DNA of 64,000 nt from Gottfriedia luciferensis (lineage in GTDB: Bacteria > Bacillota > Bacilli > Bacillales > Bacillaceae_G): NCBI RefSeq assembly GCF_001712755.1, contig NZ_MDKC01000002.1, forward strand, positions 186,001-250,000, given 5' to 3'. This document shows, piece after piece, positions 7,968 to 15,849 of the stretch (positions are counted from its first letter, which is position 1; each line of letters starts with the position of its first letter). A model generated the notes under the pieces. The model made no database searches. It was given only the letters and a program-made list of their open reading frames with translations, and had not been told where the DNA came from. The position numbers and the translations under genes were made by a program.

Positions 7968-8009
7968 TATTGTGCTAAAATAAAACTTAGTGTGAATAAG
8001 GTATAGGAA

Positions 8010-8486
8010 ATGGTTTCTTTGAATATTGACCAAGAAATTATAAAGTTAAAAAGTAGTAGATTACTTAAAAGTGAACAAGAGGTTAATGATTTTGAAGAAG
8101 CCATTGAACGTATTGTTGCATATGGAGAAATAACTTTTATCAAATATTTGTGTTATGGTTTTCATGATAAAACTGAACGTGATGAGGTTACGTTTGGTTT
8201 AATCCATGCAATTGAATCATTCGATCAAAAATATCCCTTAGATGATACCTTAAGAGAATTAGCTAAATCTGTATATGTAATGATACCTGATGCTATGGAA
8301 TGGGCGAAAACATTACATAAGCGAATATTAAATCATAGACCAACGCTTCAAGTATATATAGAAGTTGTAAAAAGTTTAGATACTAATTCAAAGAATATAA
8401 TTGCAAATATCGTTTCTTCTATAAAGGATAAAAATCCAACAAGATTTGAAGAGAAAGGAGAAATGTTTTTAAGTTCAATAAATTAG
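8010..8486 (+). CDS. Imm30-like immunity protein
   Basis: 158 residues, all-helical by appearance and soluble. The N-terminal half reads SRLLKSEQEVNDFEEAIERI, then FIKYLCYGFHDKTERDEVTFGL and HAIESFD, the pattern of the Imm30 family that protects against polymorphic or contact-dependent toxins. The family assignment is from memory and reasonably good. The start has only a weak ribosome binding site (ATAGGAAATGG). No cognate toxin lies nearby, so it may be an orphan acquired for protection against neighbours. A palindrome copy follows 5 bases after the stop. Confidence 0.7.
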   Translation: MVSLNIDQEIIKLKSSRLLKSEQEVNDFEEAIERIVAYGEITFIKYLCYGFHDKTERDEVTFGLIHAIESFDQKYPLDDTLRELAKSVYVMIPDAMEWAKTLHKRILNHRPTLQVYIEVVKSLDTNSKNIIANIVSSIKDKNPTRFEEKGEMFLSSIN

Positions 8487-8491
8487 GATTA

Positions 8492-8531
8492 GCTTATTCA
8501 ACTACCATGGGAGTGCATTAAAAACTCCCAT
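8492..8531 (+). repeat. Family A half-copy joined to a terminator-like hairpin
   Basis: GCTTATTCAACTA is the left arm of family A; it runs directly into ATGGGAGT/ACTCCCAT (8507-8514 and 8524-8531), a perfect 8-bp hairpin, instead of the usual right arm. A T-run is lacking. Confidence 0.55.
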
Positions 8532-8557
8532 TCACTGTTGTGAATCCGAGGAATCAT

Positions 8558-8590
8558 GTTTGGCTAACGCATGCATTAGTTGAATCAAAC
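8558..8590 (+). repeat. Family A palindrome
   Basis: GTTTGGCTAACGCATGCATT then AGTTGAATCAAAC. The outer bases GTTTG/CAAAC pair, as do CTAA/TTAG around GCATGC. Confidence 0.75.
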
Positions 8591-8598
8591 ATTAAAAT

Positions 8599-8626
8599 GA
8601 CTGTTTGGTGAAAATAGTCTTTTTTA
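8599..8626 (+). terminator. Terminator in the 8487-8715 gap
   Basis: GACTGTTT and AAATAGTC stem (one G-U) with a short GGTGA loop, followed by TTTTTTA. Confidence 0.7.
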
Positions 8627-8715
8627 GTACTCAAAAATCAACATTATAGTTTAACAGGGCCTATTTCTAAGATATGCATAGTAAAATAGATATTATAGAA
8701 TTTAAGGAGGAATAA

Positions 8716-9210
8716 ATGAAGAAAATTACTTTTTTATTAATTATAATGTCTGTAGTTGGTCTATTATTAACCGGTTGTACTGAAAAAGAAAATTTAAAAG
8801 CATTTGATTCGGAGAGTGAAGCCATAGAATATGGTATAAAAAAATCACCAGAAATTGTAGAAATCCTTGGAGAATCAAAATATGTATACAATGAAAAAAT
8901 TATTGTTTATTTATTCCGTACCAATAAAGGGGAAGGTTTAGGGACAGCGAGTTTAATTCAAAAGAAGAAAAAAGTAAGTTGGATTACTAACGGAAATGGC
9001 GCATTAGTAAAACAAACTAAAGGAAATACCACAATAGAAAAAGTTATTGAAAGTGCATCAGGAATTAAATATGATTTTTATGCAGGTGTAGCCAAGAATT
9101 CTAATATAAGTATCGAAACTCGTACAGATTATGATGTTAAGCCTCATATTGATAAAAAATCAAATATTTATTATTACCTTTCTCCATTACCAGTAAAAAA
9201 GGGAAAATGA
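8716..9210 (+). CDS. Putative lipoprotein, unknown function
   Basis: 164 residues with a lipoprotein signal peptide: MKK, a hydrophobic stretch, then the lipobox LLLTGC with Cys at residue 21. The mature part (about 143 residues) is charged and predicted to sit on the outer face of the membrane; no enzyme motif was seen. AAGGAGG precedes the ATG. A terminator follows, so it is monocistronic. It is one of many small unclassified Bacillus lipoproteins. Confidence 0.75.
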   Translation: MKKITFLLIIMSVVGLLLTGCTEKENLKAFDSESEAIEYGIKKSPEIVEILGESKYVYNEKIIVYLFRTNKGEGLGTASLIQKKKKVSWITNGNGALVKQTKGNTTIEKVIESASGIKYDFYAGVAKNSNISIETRTDYDVKPHIDKKSNIYYYLSPLPVKKGK

Positions 9211-9246
9211 ATACAAAAACAAAATATCTAACGCGATTTTAATTAT

Positions 9247-9283
9247 GTCCTAAGTGAGTTTTCTTCACTTGGGACTATTTTTC
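9247..9283 (+). terminator. Terminator after lipoprotein gene
   Basis: GTCCTAAGTGA and TCACTTGGGAC form an 11-bp stem (one T-G) with a 7-base loop, then TATTTTT. Confidence 0.85.
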
Positions 9284-9409
9284 TCTCGTAGCATTGTGAA
9301 AACAACAATAAGGACATTCAAACTCTACTTCTTCATGTTTCTTTTTATCTATTTGTGTACGACAAAATGAGGGAAAATCGTCTTCTTGATAGGCTTGGTA
9401 TTGATGATT
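9275..9409 (-). pseudogene. Possible zinc-ribbon gene remnant
   Basis: On the minus strand a 44-codon open frame without a start codon encodes a C-terminal piece with SFCRTQIDKKKHEE then FECPYCCFHN, two Cys-containing knuckles resembling a zinc ribbon. In-frame stops lie just upstream, so at most the 3' end of a former gene survives. It could also be a chance open frame. Confidence 0.25.
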
Positions 9410-9476
9410 TTAAGCTTTGTCATGAATGGTTTACCTAATCAGCCATGAAGCAAAAAATAATTATTAATAACGAATC

Positions 9477-9509
9477 CTTATTCAACTAAAGCATGCATAA
9501 GTTGAATAA
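9477..9509 (+). repeat. Family A palindrome
   Basis: CTTATTCAACTAA, AGCATGCA, TAAGTTGAATAA. One of the most regular copies; it lies in the 9211-9574 gap upstream of an acetyltransferase gene rather than directly after a gene. Confidence 0.85.
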
Positions 9510-9574
9510 AATTTAAACTAATTTAGGCATTTTGAAATCTACTAATATTTTTAATGAGTGAAGGAGCAGATAAG

Positions 9575-10135
9575 TTGAGTAATAATTTTCCATTACGAAT
9601 TAGACCAATTCATGAAGAAGATTTATTTTCACTTTGGACATTGATGTATAAAGAGAGTTCACCAGAGTGGAAGAAATGGGATGCACCATATTTTGAACAT
9701 AAAGCTGTCACTTTTGAGGACTATTTAAAAACTAAGGATTCTGTTGTTAATCAAGAGGACAAATGGATTATTGAGGTAGATGGAAAAGTCATTGGAACAG
9801 TTAGCTTCTATTGGGAACATAAACCATCTAATTGGCTTGAAATGGGAATAGGTATTTATGATCCCAACTATTGGAGCGGAGGTTTTGGTACAAGAGCTTT
9901 AAAACTTTGGATTAATCATTTATTTAATACATTGCCTCTTGTACGTGTAGGTTATACAACTTGGTCGGGTAATCATCGTATGATTAAAGTTGGGGAAAAA
10001 TTAGGAATGACAATGGAAGCAAGATTAAGAAAATGTCGTTTTTATGATGGGAATTATTATGACTCAATTCGTATGGGGTTATTGCGAGAAGAGTGGAATG
10101 AATTCTTAGAAAAAGATGGTTTAATCGTAGTATAG
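9575..10135 (+). CDS. GNAT family N-acetyltransferase (RimJ/RimL type)
   Basis: 186 residues from the TTG at 9575, preferred over the in-frame ATG at 9554 because AAGGAG lies 8 bases before the TTG and nothing lies before the ATG. The fold is of the Acetyltransf_3 type: RIRPIHEEDLFSLW at the start, WLEMGIGIYDPNYWSGGFGT (acetyl-CoA loop) and NHRMIKVGEKLGM (motif B). It may acetylate a small amine or a protein N-terminus; the substrate is unknown. A family A palindrome follows 31 bases after the stop. Confidence 0.85.
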   Translation: MSNNFPLRIRPIHEEDLFSLWTLMYKESSPEWKKWDAPYFEHKAVTFEDYLKTKDSVVNQEDKWIIEVDGKVIGTVSFYWEHKPSNWLEMGIGIYDPNYWSGGFGTRALKLWINHLFNTLPLVRVGYTTWSGNHRMIKVGEKLGMTMEARLRKCRFYDGNYYDSIRMGLLREEWNEFLEKDGLIVV

Positions 10136-10166
10136 AAAATATGAAATAATCTATTTAAAAAAATTG

Positions 10167-10201
10167 CTTATGTAACTAAAGCACTGCGTTCGTTACATAA
10201 G
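10167..10201 (+). repeat. Family A palindrome, variant arms
   Basis: CTTATGTAAC and GTTACATAAG form a perfect 10-bp stem. Both arms differ from the consensus (TTCAAC/GTTGAA) in a compensating way. Confidence 0.8.
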
Positions 10202-10234
10202 AAGTCTATATTCTAAAGATAAGAGGATATAAGA

Positions 10235-10486
10235 ATGAGTAAAATGTTTTTAAATATAGTAATAGAAAACACAGAATATACTCTTGAAGAAGATAGATGG
10301 TACATCTTTGAATTTAAATCTGGTTATGAATTAGGAAATTCAAATAATCCATTTTCAAAAGTTCAAATGATGAATATAGCATTCGAAGGAGCAAATGGAG
10401 AAACTTGTTTTTTTGTTTTCCATGAGGAAACAAATGAAGATTACCTAATAGGTGTTGATGAACTAATTTCAATCGCAAATATTTAA
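10235..10486 (+). CDS. Hypothetical small acidic protein
   Basis: 83 residues, acidic, soluble, with alternating strands (FLNIVIENTEYTLEEDRWYIFEF) and no recognised motif. AAGAGGA precedes the ATG at normal spacing. A palindrome begins four bases after the stop, as with its neighbours. Function unknown; the surrounding genes make an immunity or stress role conceivable but unproven. Confidence 0.6.
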   Translation: MSKMFLNIVIENTEYTLEEDRWYIFEFKSGYELGNSNNPFSKVQMMNIAFEGANGETCFFVFHEETNEDYLIGVDELISIANI

Positions 10487-10490
10487 ACTG

Positions 10491-10523
10491 TAATGCAACT
10501 AATGCAATAATTTAGTTGCATTA
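10491..10523 (+). repeat. Family A palindrome, variant arms
   Basis: TAATGCAACTA and TAGTTGCATTA form a perfect 11-bp stem; the arms carry compensating changes relative to the consensus. Confidence 0.8.
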
Positions 10524-10560
10524 GAACTATATAATTATATTATTTTAATGAGGTGAATTA

Positions 10561-11265
10561 ATGGATTTTATTTCAGGGGGATATTACATTATAGCTCCTA
10601 CTATTAGACAAGAATATATGGATAAAGAAATAATCCCTAATAGAATTGTGTCAGTAAGTGAGTGCATTTGTGATATGCATCCTGAAATCAATATATTTTG
10701 GGGTGGTTCGAAGGTAAATAAACTAAAATACATTAAAGATCTTAATATTTCGGAAGTTAAATACAAAGAGATGGAAAAATGGATCCAAGATAAGTTTGAC
10801 TTGAGAGAATTCGAATATCCTCAAATCTTACCATCATTAAATATAGCAAATGAGTTTTTTAGCACATTTTTAAGTGATGTAAAAGACTTAAAAATAATAG
10901 GTATTGGACTACCTAATAATTATTTAGAAAGTTTTTTAGATGAGGAAGACACAATAATTAAGACCTCAGAGGAAAGAACTGGCCTAGAGAATATTCTACT
11001 AAGGAAAGAATTTATTGTTGATGGAACTACTTCAATAAAAGGCTATGAGATCTTAGGGTATGAAACAAATACATTCCATTCTTATTTGTGTAACGGATTA
11101 GAAAATGAGTTTAAAAATCAGTTTGATTTTTCATTAAATAAAAATGGTTTTATTAAATCACTTGCTGAAGCAGAGAGATGTTGTGACATTGCAAATGACG
11201 AAAAACTTGGAACTGAACCAGTTTATTGGCTTCCTTGGGCTATTTTTGAATACGAATCTTATTGA
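10561..11265 (+). CDS. Hypothetical protein, unknown function
   Basis: 234 residues, soluble, acidic, starting at ATG with GAGGTG upstream. It reads SGGYYIIAPTIRQEYMDKE at the start and has a run of Cys/His in the centre and C-terminus (SVSECICDMHPEIN, AERCCDIAN). No family was recognised. The stop codon TGA is formed by the palindrome at 11258 (CTTATTGA), so this is the second gene in the island whose end is set by the repeat. A strong terminator follows. Confidence 0.65.
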   Translation: MDFISGGYYIIAPTIRQEYMDKEIIPNRIVSVSECICDMHPEINIFWGGSKVNKLKYIKDLNISEVKYKEMEKWIQDKFDLREFEYPQILPSLNIANEFFSTFLSDVKDLKIIGIGLPNNYLESFLDEEDTIIKTSEERTGLENILLRKEFIVDGTTSIKGYEILGYETNTFHSYLCNGLENEFKNQFDFSLNKNGFIKSLAEAERCCDIANDEKLGTEPVYWLPWAIFEYESY

Positions 11266-11290
11266 ATTAACGCATGTTTTAGTTGAATTT
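11258..11290 (+). repeat. Family A palindrome overlapping a stop codon
   Basis: CTTATTGAATTAA, CGCATGTT, TTAGTTGAATTT. The TGA at 11263-11265 is the stop of the preceding gene. Confidence 0.75.
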
Positions 11291-11294
11291 CATG

Positions 11295-11320
11295 ATCGAC
11301 TATATAGTCGATTTTTTTTT
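11295..11320 (+). terminator. Terminator closing the first accessory island
   Basis: ATCGACT and AGTCGAT perfect stem with an ATAT loop, followed by nine T. Confidence 0.85.
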
Positions 11321-11539
11321 GTTTAATTGGCATTTTAACTTAAATAAATAGGATAATTTGCTTTGGAAATTCAAAGTAGATTATTGTTAAAAATTAAACA
11401 GATCCATTAAAAAAACTAACAACCAAAGTGAAAAAATGATTATTTTTTAAATGTAATTGTTGGATTTTTGTTCACATTTATTTACATAATAAGTGTGTTA
11501 TGATTGTGCTAAGTTAGTAATAGAAGTAGGAGAACTAGA

Positions 11540-12238
11540 TTGAAATCTAAACAAAAAATAGTTCCATCATTATCATCAAATTCAGTCTATCTTGGATTAT
11601 TGTTAGCTTTAGTAGGTGGCTTTTTAGATGGGTATACTTTTATAAGTAGAGATGGTGTATTTGCCAATGCGCAAACAGGAAATCTTGTGCTTTTGGCAAT
11701 AAATCTATCATTTGGAAATTGGAAAAACTCTGTTGATTATATTTTACCTATTATAGCCTTTATTCTTGGTGTTTTAGTTGCTGAATCCGTTAAACATCCA
11801 CGTTTAAGAGAGCTATTATACAGCTATAGACGTTCAATTCTCTTATTAGAATGTAGTGTATTATTGATTGTAGGATTATTACCTAGTAGTGTACCTAATA
11901 TAGTTGTAACTGTTTGCATCTCCTTTGTCTCATCATTACAAATTTCAACTTTCACCCATTTAGATAAATGGACATACAATTCAACTATGACAACCGGTAA
12001 TATTAGAATTGCTTCACAGGCAGCGTATACAGCATTTGTAAATCATGACAAAGAAGCAAAAACAAAATTTAAAGAGTTTCTCGTTATTATCTTTTCCTTT
12101 TCATTTGGCGCATTGTTTGGGAGTCTTTCGACTAAGTATATTGGGAACCAAGCTGTTTGGATTGCTGCAGGAGTATTAATTGTAGCGTTAATCTTATATC
12201 ACAAAGACAAAGGTTATTTTAGAAAGAAACTCCATTAA
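11540..12238 (+). CDS. YoaK/DUF1275 family membrane protein
   Basis: 232 residues with six predicted transmembrane helices. The N-terminal part has the family signature GGFLDGYTFISRDGVFANAQ followed by TGNLVLL, and the centre TYNSTMTTGNIR. The start is a TTG with AGTAGGAGA upstream. DUF1275 proteins are inner-membrane proteins of unknown transport function. It ends in a bidirectional terminator shared with the convergent DUF554 gene. Confidence 0.88.
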   Translation: MKSKQKIVPSLSSNSVYLGLLLALVGGFLDGYTFISRDGVFANAQTGNLVLLAINLSFGNWKNSVDYILPIIAFILGVLVAESVKHPRLRELLYSYRRSILLLECSVLLIVGLLPSSVPNIVVTVCISFVSSLQISTFTHLDKWTYNSTMTTGNIRIASQAAYTAFVNHDKEAKTKFKEFLVIIFSFSFGALFGSLSTKYIGNQAVWIAAGVLIVALILYHKDKGYFRKKLH

Positions 12239-12243
12239 TTTAA

Positions 12244-12274
12244 AAAATGAGCCCTTTTTCGGGGCTCATTTTAG
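12244..12274. terminator. Bidirectional terminator between YoaK and DUF554 genes
   Basis: AATGAGCCC and GGGGCTCATT stem with a TTTTTC loop; A-rich on the left and T-rich on the right, so it can serve both convergent genes. Confidence 0.9.
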
Positions 12275-12279
12275 TCATC

Positions 12280-12984
12280 TTATTTGAAAAACTGTATGAA
12301 ACAAACAATAATAAGTGCAAATAAAATAGAAGGTAACATATTTCCAATTTTTATTTTTATTAAACCTAAAGAATTCAAACCAAGAGCGATTAATAAAATT
12401 CCTCCTGTACCTGAGATTTCAGCAATAATTGAACTTAATAAATGCTGTGTTACTAGATTCGGTACAAATGAGGCAAAAATGGCAATGAATCCTTGATAGA
12501 TTAACACTGGGACAGCAGAGAATAACACGCCAATGCCAAGAGTCGAAGTTAAAATGATTGATAAAAATCCGTCCATCATTGATTTTGTATATAAAATTTC
12601 ATGATTATGACGAAGTCCGCTATCTAGTGCTCCAAGTATAGCCATTGCGCCAACACAGAATAATAAAGTGGACGTAACAAATCCTTTAGAAATAGAGCCT
12701 TCGCTTTTAGAATGAAATTTACTTTCGATAAATAAACCTAATTTATCTAATTTACTTTCGATATCTAGCCATTCTCCTACAACCGCACCTAGCGATAAGC
12801 TGAAAACGACGATTAGAACTTGATTTGTTTTCATAGCTAAAGTAAATCCTATGACAATAATTACGAGAGAAATTGACTGAGTTACTAGGTTTTTCATTCG
12901 ATCTGGAATTCTTTTAATAAACAAACCTAGTAAAGAGCCAAAAATAATAGCTGCTGCATTAACAATTGAACCGAGTAGTACCAT
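12280..12984 (-). CDS. DUF554 family membrane protein (YdfK/YqgA type)
   Basis: 234 residues and six to seven hydrophobic helices. Recognised by the N-terminal LLGSIVNAAAIIFGSLLGL, the EWLDIESKLDKLG loop, and LFCVGAMAILGALDSGL, all typical of DUF554. It is probably an inner-membrane transporter of unknown substrate. AAGGGG precedes the ATG on the minus strand. It lies 26 bases downstream of the oxidoreductase gene on the same strand and is probably co-transcribed with it. Confidence 0.88.
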   Translation of the reverse strand: MVLLGSIVNAAAIIFGSLLGLFIKRIPDRMKNLVTQSISLVIIVIGFTLAMKTNQVLIVVFSLSLGAVVGEWLDIESKLDKLGLFIESKFHSKSEGSISKGFVTSTLLFCVGAMAILGALDSGLRHNHEILYTKSMMDGFLSIILTSTLGIGVLFSAVPVLIYQGFIAIFASFVPNLVTQHLLSSIIAEISGTGGILLIALGLNSLGLIKIKIGNMLPSILFALIIVCFIQFFK

Positions 12985-13010
12985 AATTATCCCCTTTAAC
13001 TTACATATAA

Positions 13011-13985
13011 TTAATCTATTTTTAAAACTATTTTTCCGATATTTAAATTGTTCTCCATTCGCGTATGAGCTTCATTCACTTCTTGCCAACTATACACAGA
13101 ATCAATAATCGGTTTTATTTTCTTATTCGTAAAAAGTGGTAAGACATATTTTTTGAATTGATTTGTTAAATAGATTTTTTGCTCAAGTGTTTGTGAACGC
13201 AAAGTACTCCCTATAATGGAAATTCTTTTTGTCAAAAGTGGTAATAAGTTCACATCGTTCACTTTAACTCCACCCATTGTACCAATCAAAATTAGTCTAC
13301 CATTACTATTTAATGATTGTAAGTTTTGATGGAAATAAGATGCACCAACAAAATCTAAAATGACGTCTACTCCTACATGATCAGTAACTTTTTCGACTAC
13401 GGTTTTAAAATCTTCATTTTTATAGTTAATCACATGGTTTGCACCTAAATCAGTACAAGCTGCAAGTTTCATTTCATTCCCAGCAGTAACGATTGAACTT
13501 GCACCAAATTCTCTTGCAAGCTGAATAGCAGCAGTCCCAACACCACTAGCTCCGGCATGAATTAATACAGTTTCATTTTCTTTTAATCTACCTAATTCAA
13601 ATAAATTTAAATAAGCTGTCAAAAACACTTCGGGTATAGCCGCAGCCTCTTCGAACGAAAAATGATCTGGAATTGAAATTGCCAAATCTGAAGGAATAGA
13701 TACATACTGCGCATAACCTCCGCCTGGCAATAAACTACAAACACGATCTCCTACTTTCCAGTCTGTTACATTAGACCCAACTTGTTCAACAATCCCTGAC
13801 ATTTCTAAACCTAAAATAGGTGATGCGCCTTTAGGTACGGGATACTTACCATGTTTTTGAAGTAAGTCAGCTCGATTAATAGCCGTAGCATGAACTTTAA
13901 CAAGTAGCTCATTCTCACCTAAAACAGGCATCTGATAATCGTCAATAAATAAATGCTTTGATTCATCAATTTGAACTGCCTTCAT
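13011..13985 (-). CDS. NAD(P)H-quinone oxidoreductase, zinc-independent MDR family
   Basis: 324 residues of the medium-chain dehydrogenase/reductase superfamily, PIG3/QOR type. The GroES-like N-terminal domain (ATAINRADLLQKHGKYP) lacks the zinc-binding Cys cluster, and the Rossmann domain has VLIHAGASGVGTAAIQLA for NADPH. It should reduce quinones or reactive carbonyls in the cytoplasm. AAAGGTGGG precedes the ATG. It is followed on the same strand by the DUF554 gene. The exact substrate is unknown. Confidence 0.9.
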   Translation of the reverse strand: MKAVQIDESKHLFIDDYQMPVLGENELLVKVHATAINRADLLQKHGKYPVPKGASPILGLEMSGIVEQVGSNVTDWKVGDRVCSLLPGGGYAQYVSIPSDLAISIPDHFSFEEAAAIPEVFLTAYLNLFELGRLKENETVLIHAGASGVGTAAIQLAREFGASSIVTAGNEMKLAACTDLGANHVINYKNEDFKTVVEKVTDHVGVDVILDFVGASYFHQNLQSLNSNGRLILIGTMGGVKVNDVNLLPLLTKRISIIGSTLRSQTLEQKIYLTNQFKKYVLPLFTNKKIKPIIDSVYSWQEVNEAHTRMENNLNIGKIVLKID

Positions 13986-14192
13986 TCTAAAAACCCACCT
14001 TTAATTAATTTAATTCCTATCATACTATATAACTAATCGAAAGAATATTTTAAAAACTCGGATTGATGAAATTTGTATATTTTTCCTACTCACTTTTTTA
14101 AAATTAATTTTGGAGGAAAAATTTTAAAAAAACTTCGAACTTTAATCGGTTTTTAAGTGTATATAGAGTATGTGGTGAAAGGAGGAGAAATA

Positions 14193-14759
14193 GTGTCTGA
14201 GAGAATTGACAAAAATCGTTTAGAAGAATTATTTAATAATCACTCGTCAATGGTGTATCGTACCGCTTACTTTTTAACAAAATCAAAAGTATTGGCAGAT
14301 GATATTACGCAAGAGACGTTCATTCGCATCATAAAAAAATTCCATCTGTTTGATCAAACAAAAGCAATTGAACCTTGGATTTATCGAATGACAGTAAATA
14401 TCACCCGTAATATGATACGTATGCAAAAAATTAAGAAACTTTTCGGCATTCATTATGATGTTCCAACTGAAAATGAAGTTGAACAATCGATTTTACAAAA
14501 TGAAATGGAAGATCATCTATGGATAGAGATAAATTTATTACCCCAGAAGAGTAAGGAAGTGATCGTTCTTCATTATTATTTAGAACTTAAATTAGATGAA
14601 GTGGCGGTCTCTTTAAATATTCCGATTGGTACATGTAAATCAAGGCTTAATTACGCGCTGACAAAATTAAGAAATCGTTTATCGAAAAACGAACTGTTTA
14701 AAGTAGAAGAAAAACTGAAGGAGGGAGAACTTAGTGGTGGAAAACAATCCTATTTCTGA
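14193..14759 (+). CDS. ECF-type RNA polymerase sigma factor
   Basis: 188 residues. Region 2 reads AYFLTKSKVLADDITQETF with the -10 recognition helix, and region 4 ends in a helix-turn-helix (LDEVAVSLNIPIGTCKSRLN) for -35 recognition. The GTG at 14193 has AAAGGAGG eight bases upstream and is preferred to the in-frame GTG at 14157, which has none. The next gene overlaps the 3' end by 26 bases and encodes a single-span membrane protein, the usual anti-sigma arrangement. It likely responds to envelope stress; no clear ECF promoter was identified upstream. Confidence 0.9.
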   Translation: MSERIDKNRLEELFNNHSSMVYRTAYFLTKSKVLADDITQETFIRIIKKFHLFDQTKAIEPWIYRMTVNITRNMIRMQKIKKLFGIHYDVPTENEVEQSILQNEMEDHLWIEINLLPQKSKEVIVLHYYLELKLDEVAVSLNIPIGTCKSRLNYALTKLRNRLSKNELFKVEEKLKEGELSGGKQSYF

Positions 14760-15249
14760 AATGAAACACACTCTTCAGAAGAAGTTAGATCAACATAATT
14801 CTTCCGTCACATATGAACGAATATGGAATAAAGCCAATTCAAATTGGGGGTATAATCGAATTCGAAAACCGCTTGTTTCAGTTGGGATTCTTTTATTTCT
14901 GGCTTTTACAATTTTTATTAACTCACCAATTAAAAAGGGACTAAAAGAAGACATAGGAATTACAAATGAATCGAAAAGTACTTCTGCAGATGCTAGTATT
15001 GGACTATTAATAGTAAACGGGGCAGGTTATCGGTTTGAAGGAATTTTACATAGTAAGGAAATTATACTTAAAGACCAAATTGGTGTAGTTCAAGAAGTTG
15101 TTAAAAATAATACGATTCCGAAAGACAATTTTTCCTCTAACATGTTAAATGTTGGAGATAAAATTTTTTTAACGAATGAAGACCCGAAAGTCATTATTGT
15201 AAAACAAGAGGACGGAACAATCTTAAAGTTTGTAGAAACTGAAAAATGA
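14734..15249 (+). CDS. Putative anti-sigma factor, single-span membrane protein
   Basis: 171 residues, GTG start with AAGGAGGGA upstream, overlapping the end of the sigma gene so that translation is probably coupled. The N-terminal about 45 residues are cytoplasmic, a helix at about 47-65 (VSVGILLFLAFTIFI) spans the membrane, and about 100 residues lie outside. No ZAS zinc motif was seen, so it is not a classical zinc anti-sigma; the role is inferred from position and topology. Confidence 0.7.
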   Translation: MVENNPISEMKHTLQKKLDQHNSSVTYERIWNKANSNWGYNRIRKPLVSVGILLFLAFTIFINSPIKKGLKEDIGITNESKSTSADASIGLLIVNGAGYRFEGILHSKEIILKDQIGVVQEVVKNNTIPKDNFSSNMLNVGDKIFLTNEDPKVIIVKQEDGTILKFVETEK

Positions 15250-15305
15250 ATGATGACTTTTTTAATAAAATTTTGAGTCCAATTTGAAAATAGGGAGTGT
15301 CCAAT

Positions 15306-15773
15306 ATGTCAAAATTGTTAAGTGTATCGATACTTTTTTTCTTTCTCATTTTCACTGGATGTTCAGCAAATAATGGAATGAAAGGGAATAAGCCTCCAAA
15401 AACAATGGTTCAAGTGGAGAATCAAACATATGATACGATTTTAGGTACATATTGTTGGCAATCGAAAAGACAGGGAGAATGCGTTGATACGGCTGGACCG
15501 GTCGAGCTGCTTAAGGAGAGAAAGCCGATTGAAGTAAAACCTGGCGAAACCGTTAAAATTATAATGGATTATTATCCCAAACCAAATGAAATCCACTTAA
15601 GTCAAATAAATAATAATAATGAAATTGAAATAGAATTAGTGAAGAATCAATTTTCAGCACCTATTAATAAAGGAGTATATTATTACTCATATGGAGTATA
15701 TTGGATGGATAAAAAAGAAGAGCACTTATCATATGGCGATGCTTTTTATGCTTTTGCTTTAGAGGTAAAATAG
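15306..15773 (+). CDS. Putative lipoprotein, third gene of the sigma operon
   Basis: 155 residues from the ATG at 15306 (GGGAG eight bases upstream; an in-frame GTG at 15297 overlaps that ribosome binding site). Signal peptide with lipobox IFTGC, then a mature domain with VQVENQTYDTILGTYCWQ. Two Cys in the mature part (GTYCWQSKRQGECVD) could form a disulphide. It lies 56 bases after the anti-sigma gene and ends at a strong terminator, so it may act with the sigma system as a surface sensor. Function not known. Confidence 0.75.
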   Translation: MSKLLSVSILFFFLIFTGCSANNGMKGNKPPKTMVQVENQTYDTILGTYCWQSKRQGECVDTAGPVELLKERKPIEVKPGETVKIIMDYYPKPNEIHLSQINNNNEIEIELVKNQFSAPINKGVYYYSYGVYWMDKKEEHLSYGDAFYAFALEVK

Positions 15774-15795
15774 AACGTTTTTCGTTAGAATAAGA

Positions 15796-15837
15796 AAGGG
15801 TATGTTTTGAAAAATATTAATCAAAACATACCCTTAC
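15796..15837. terminator. Strong bidirectional terminator
   Basis: AAGGGTATGTTTTGA and TCAAAACATACCCTT form a 15-bp perfect stem with a 9-base loop between the convergent lipoprotein and acetyltransferase genes. Confidence 0.9.
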
Positions 15838-15849
15838 TAGATTACTAAT

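Noticed and set aside
7036-11290. Palindromes as true integron attC sites
   Set aside because: Several copies fit RYYYAAC...GTTRRRY, but copies with ATGCAAC or ATGTAAC break it, the hairpins lack typical unpaired bases and no integrase gene is present; kept only as an analogy.
14040-14192. Autoregulated ECF promoter before the sigma gene
   Set aside because: AACTT-like words are present, but no convincing -35/-10 pair at 16-17 bases was found.
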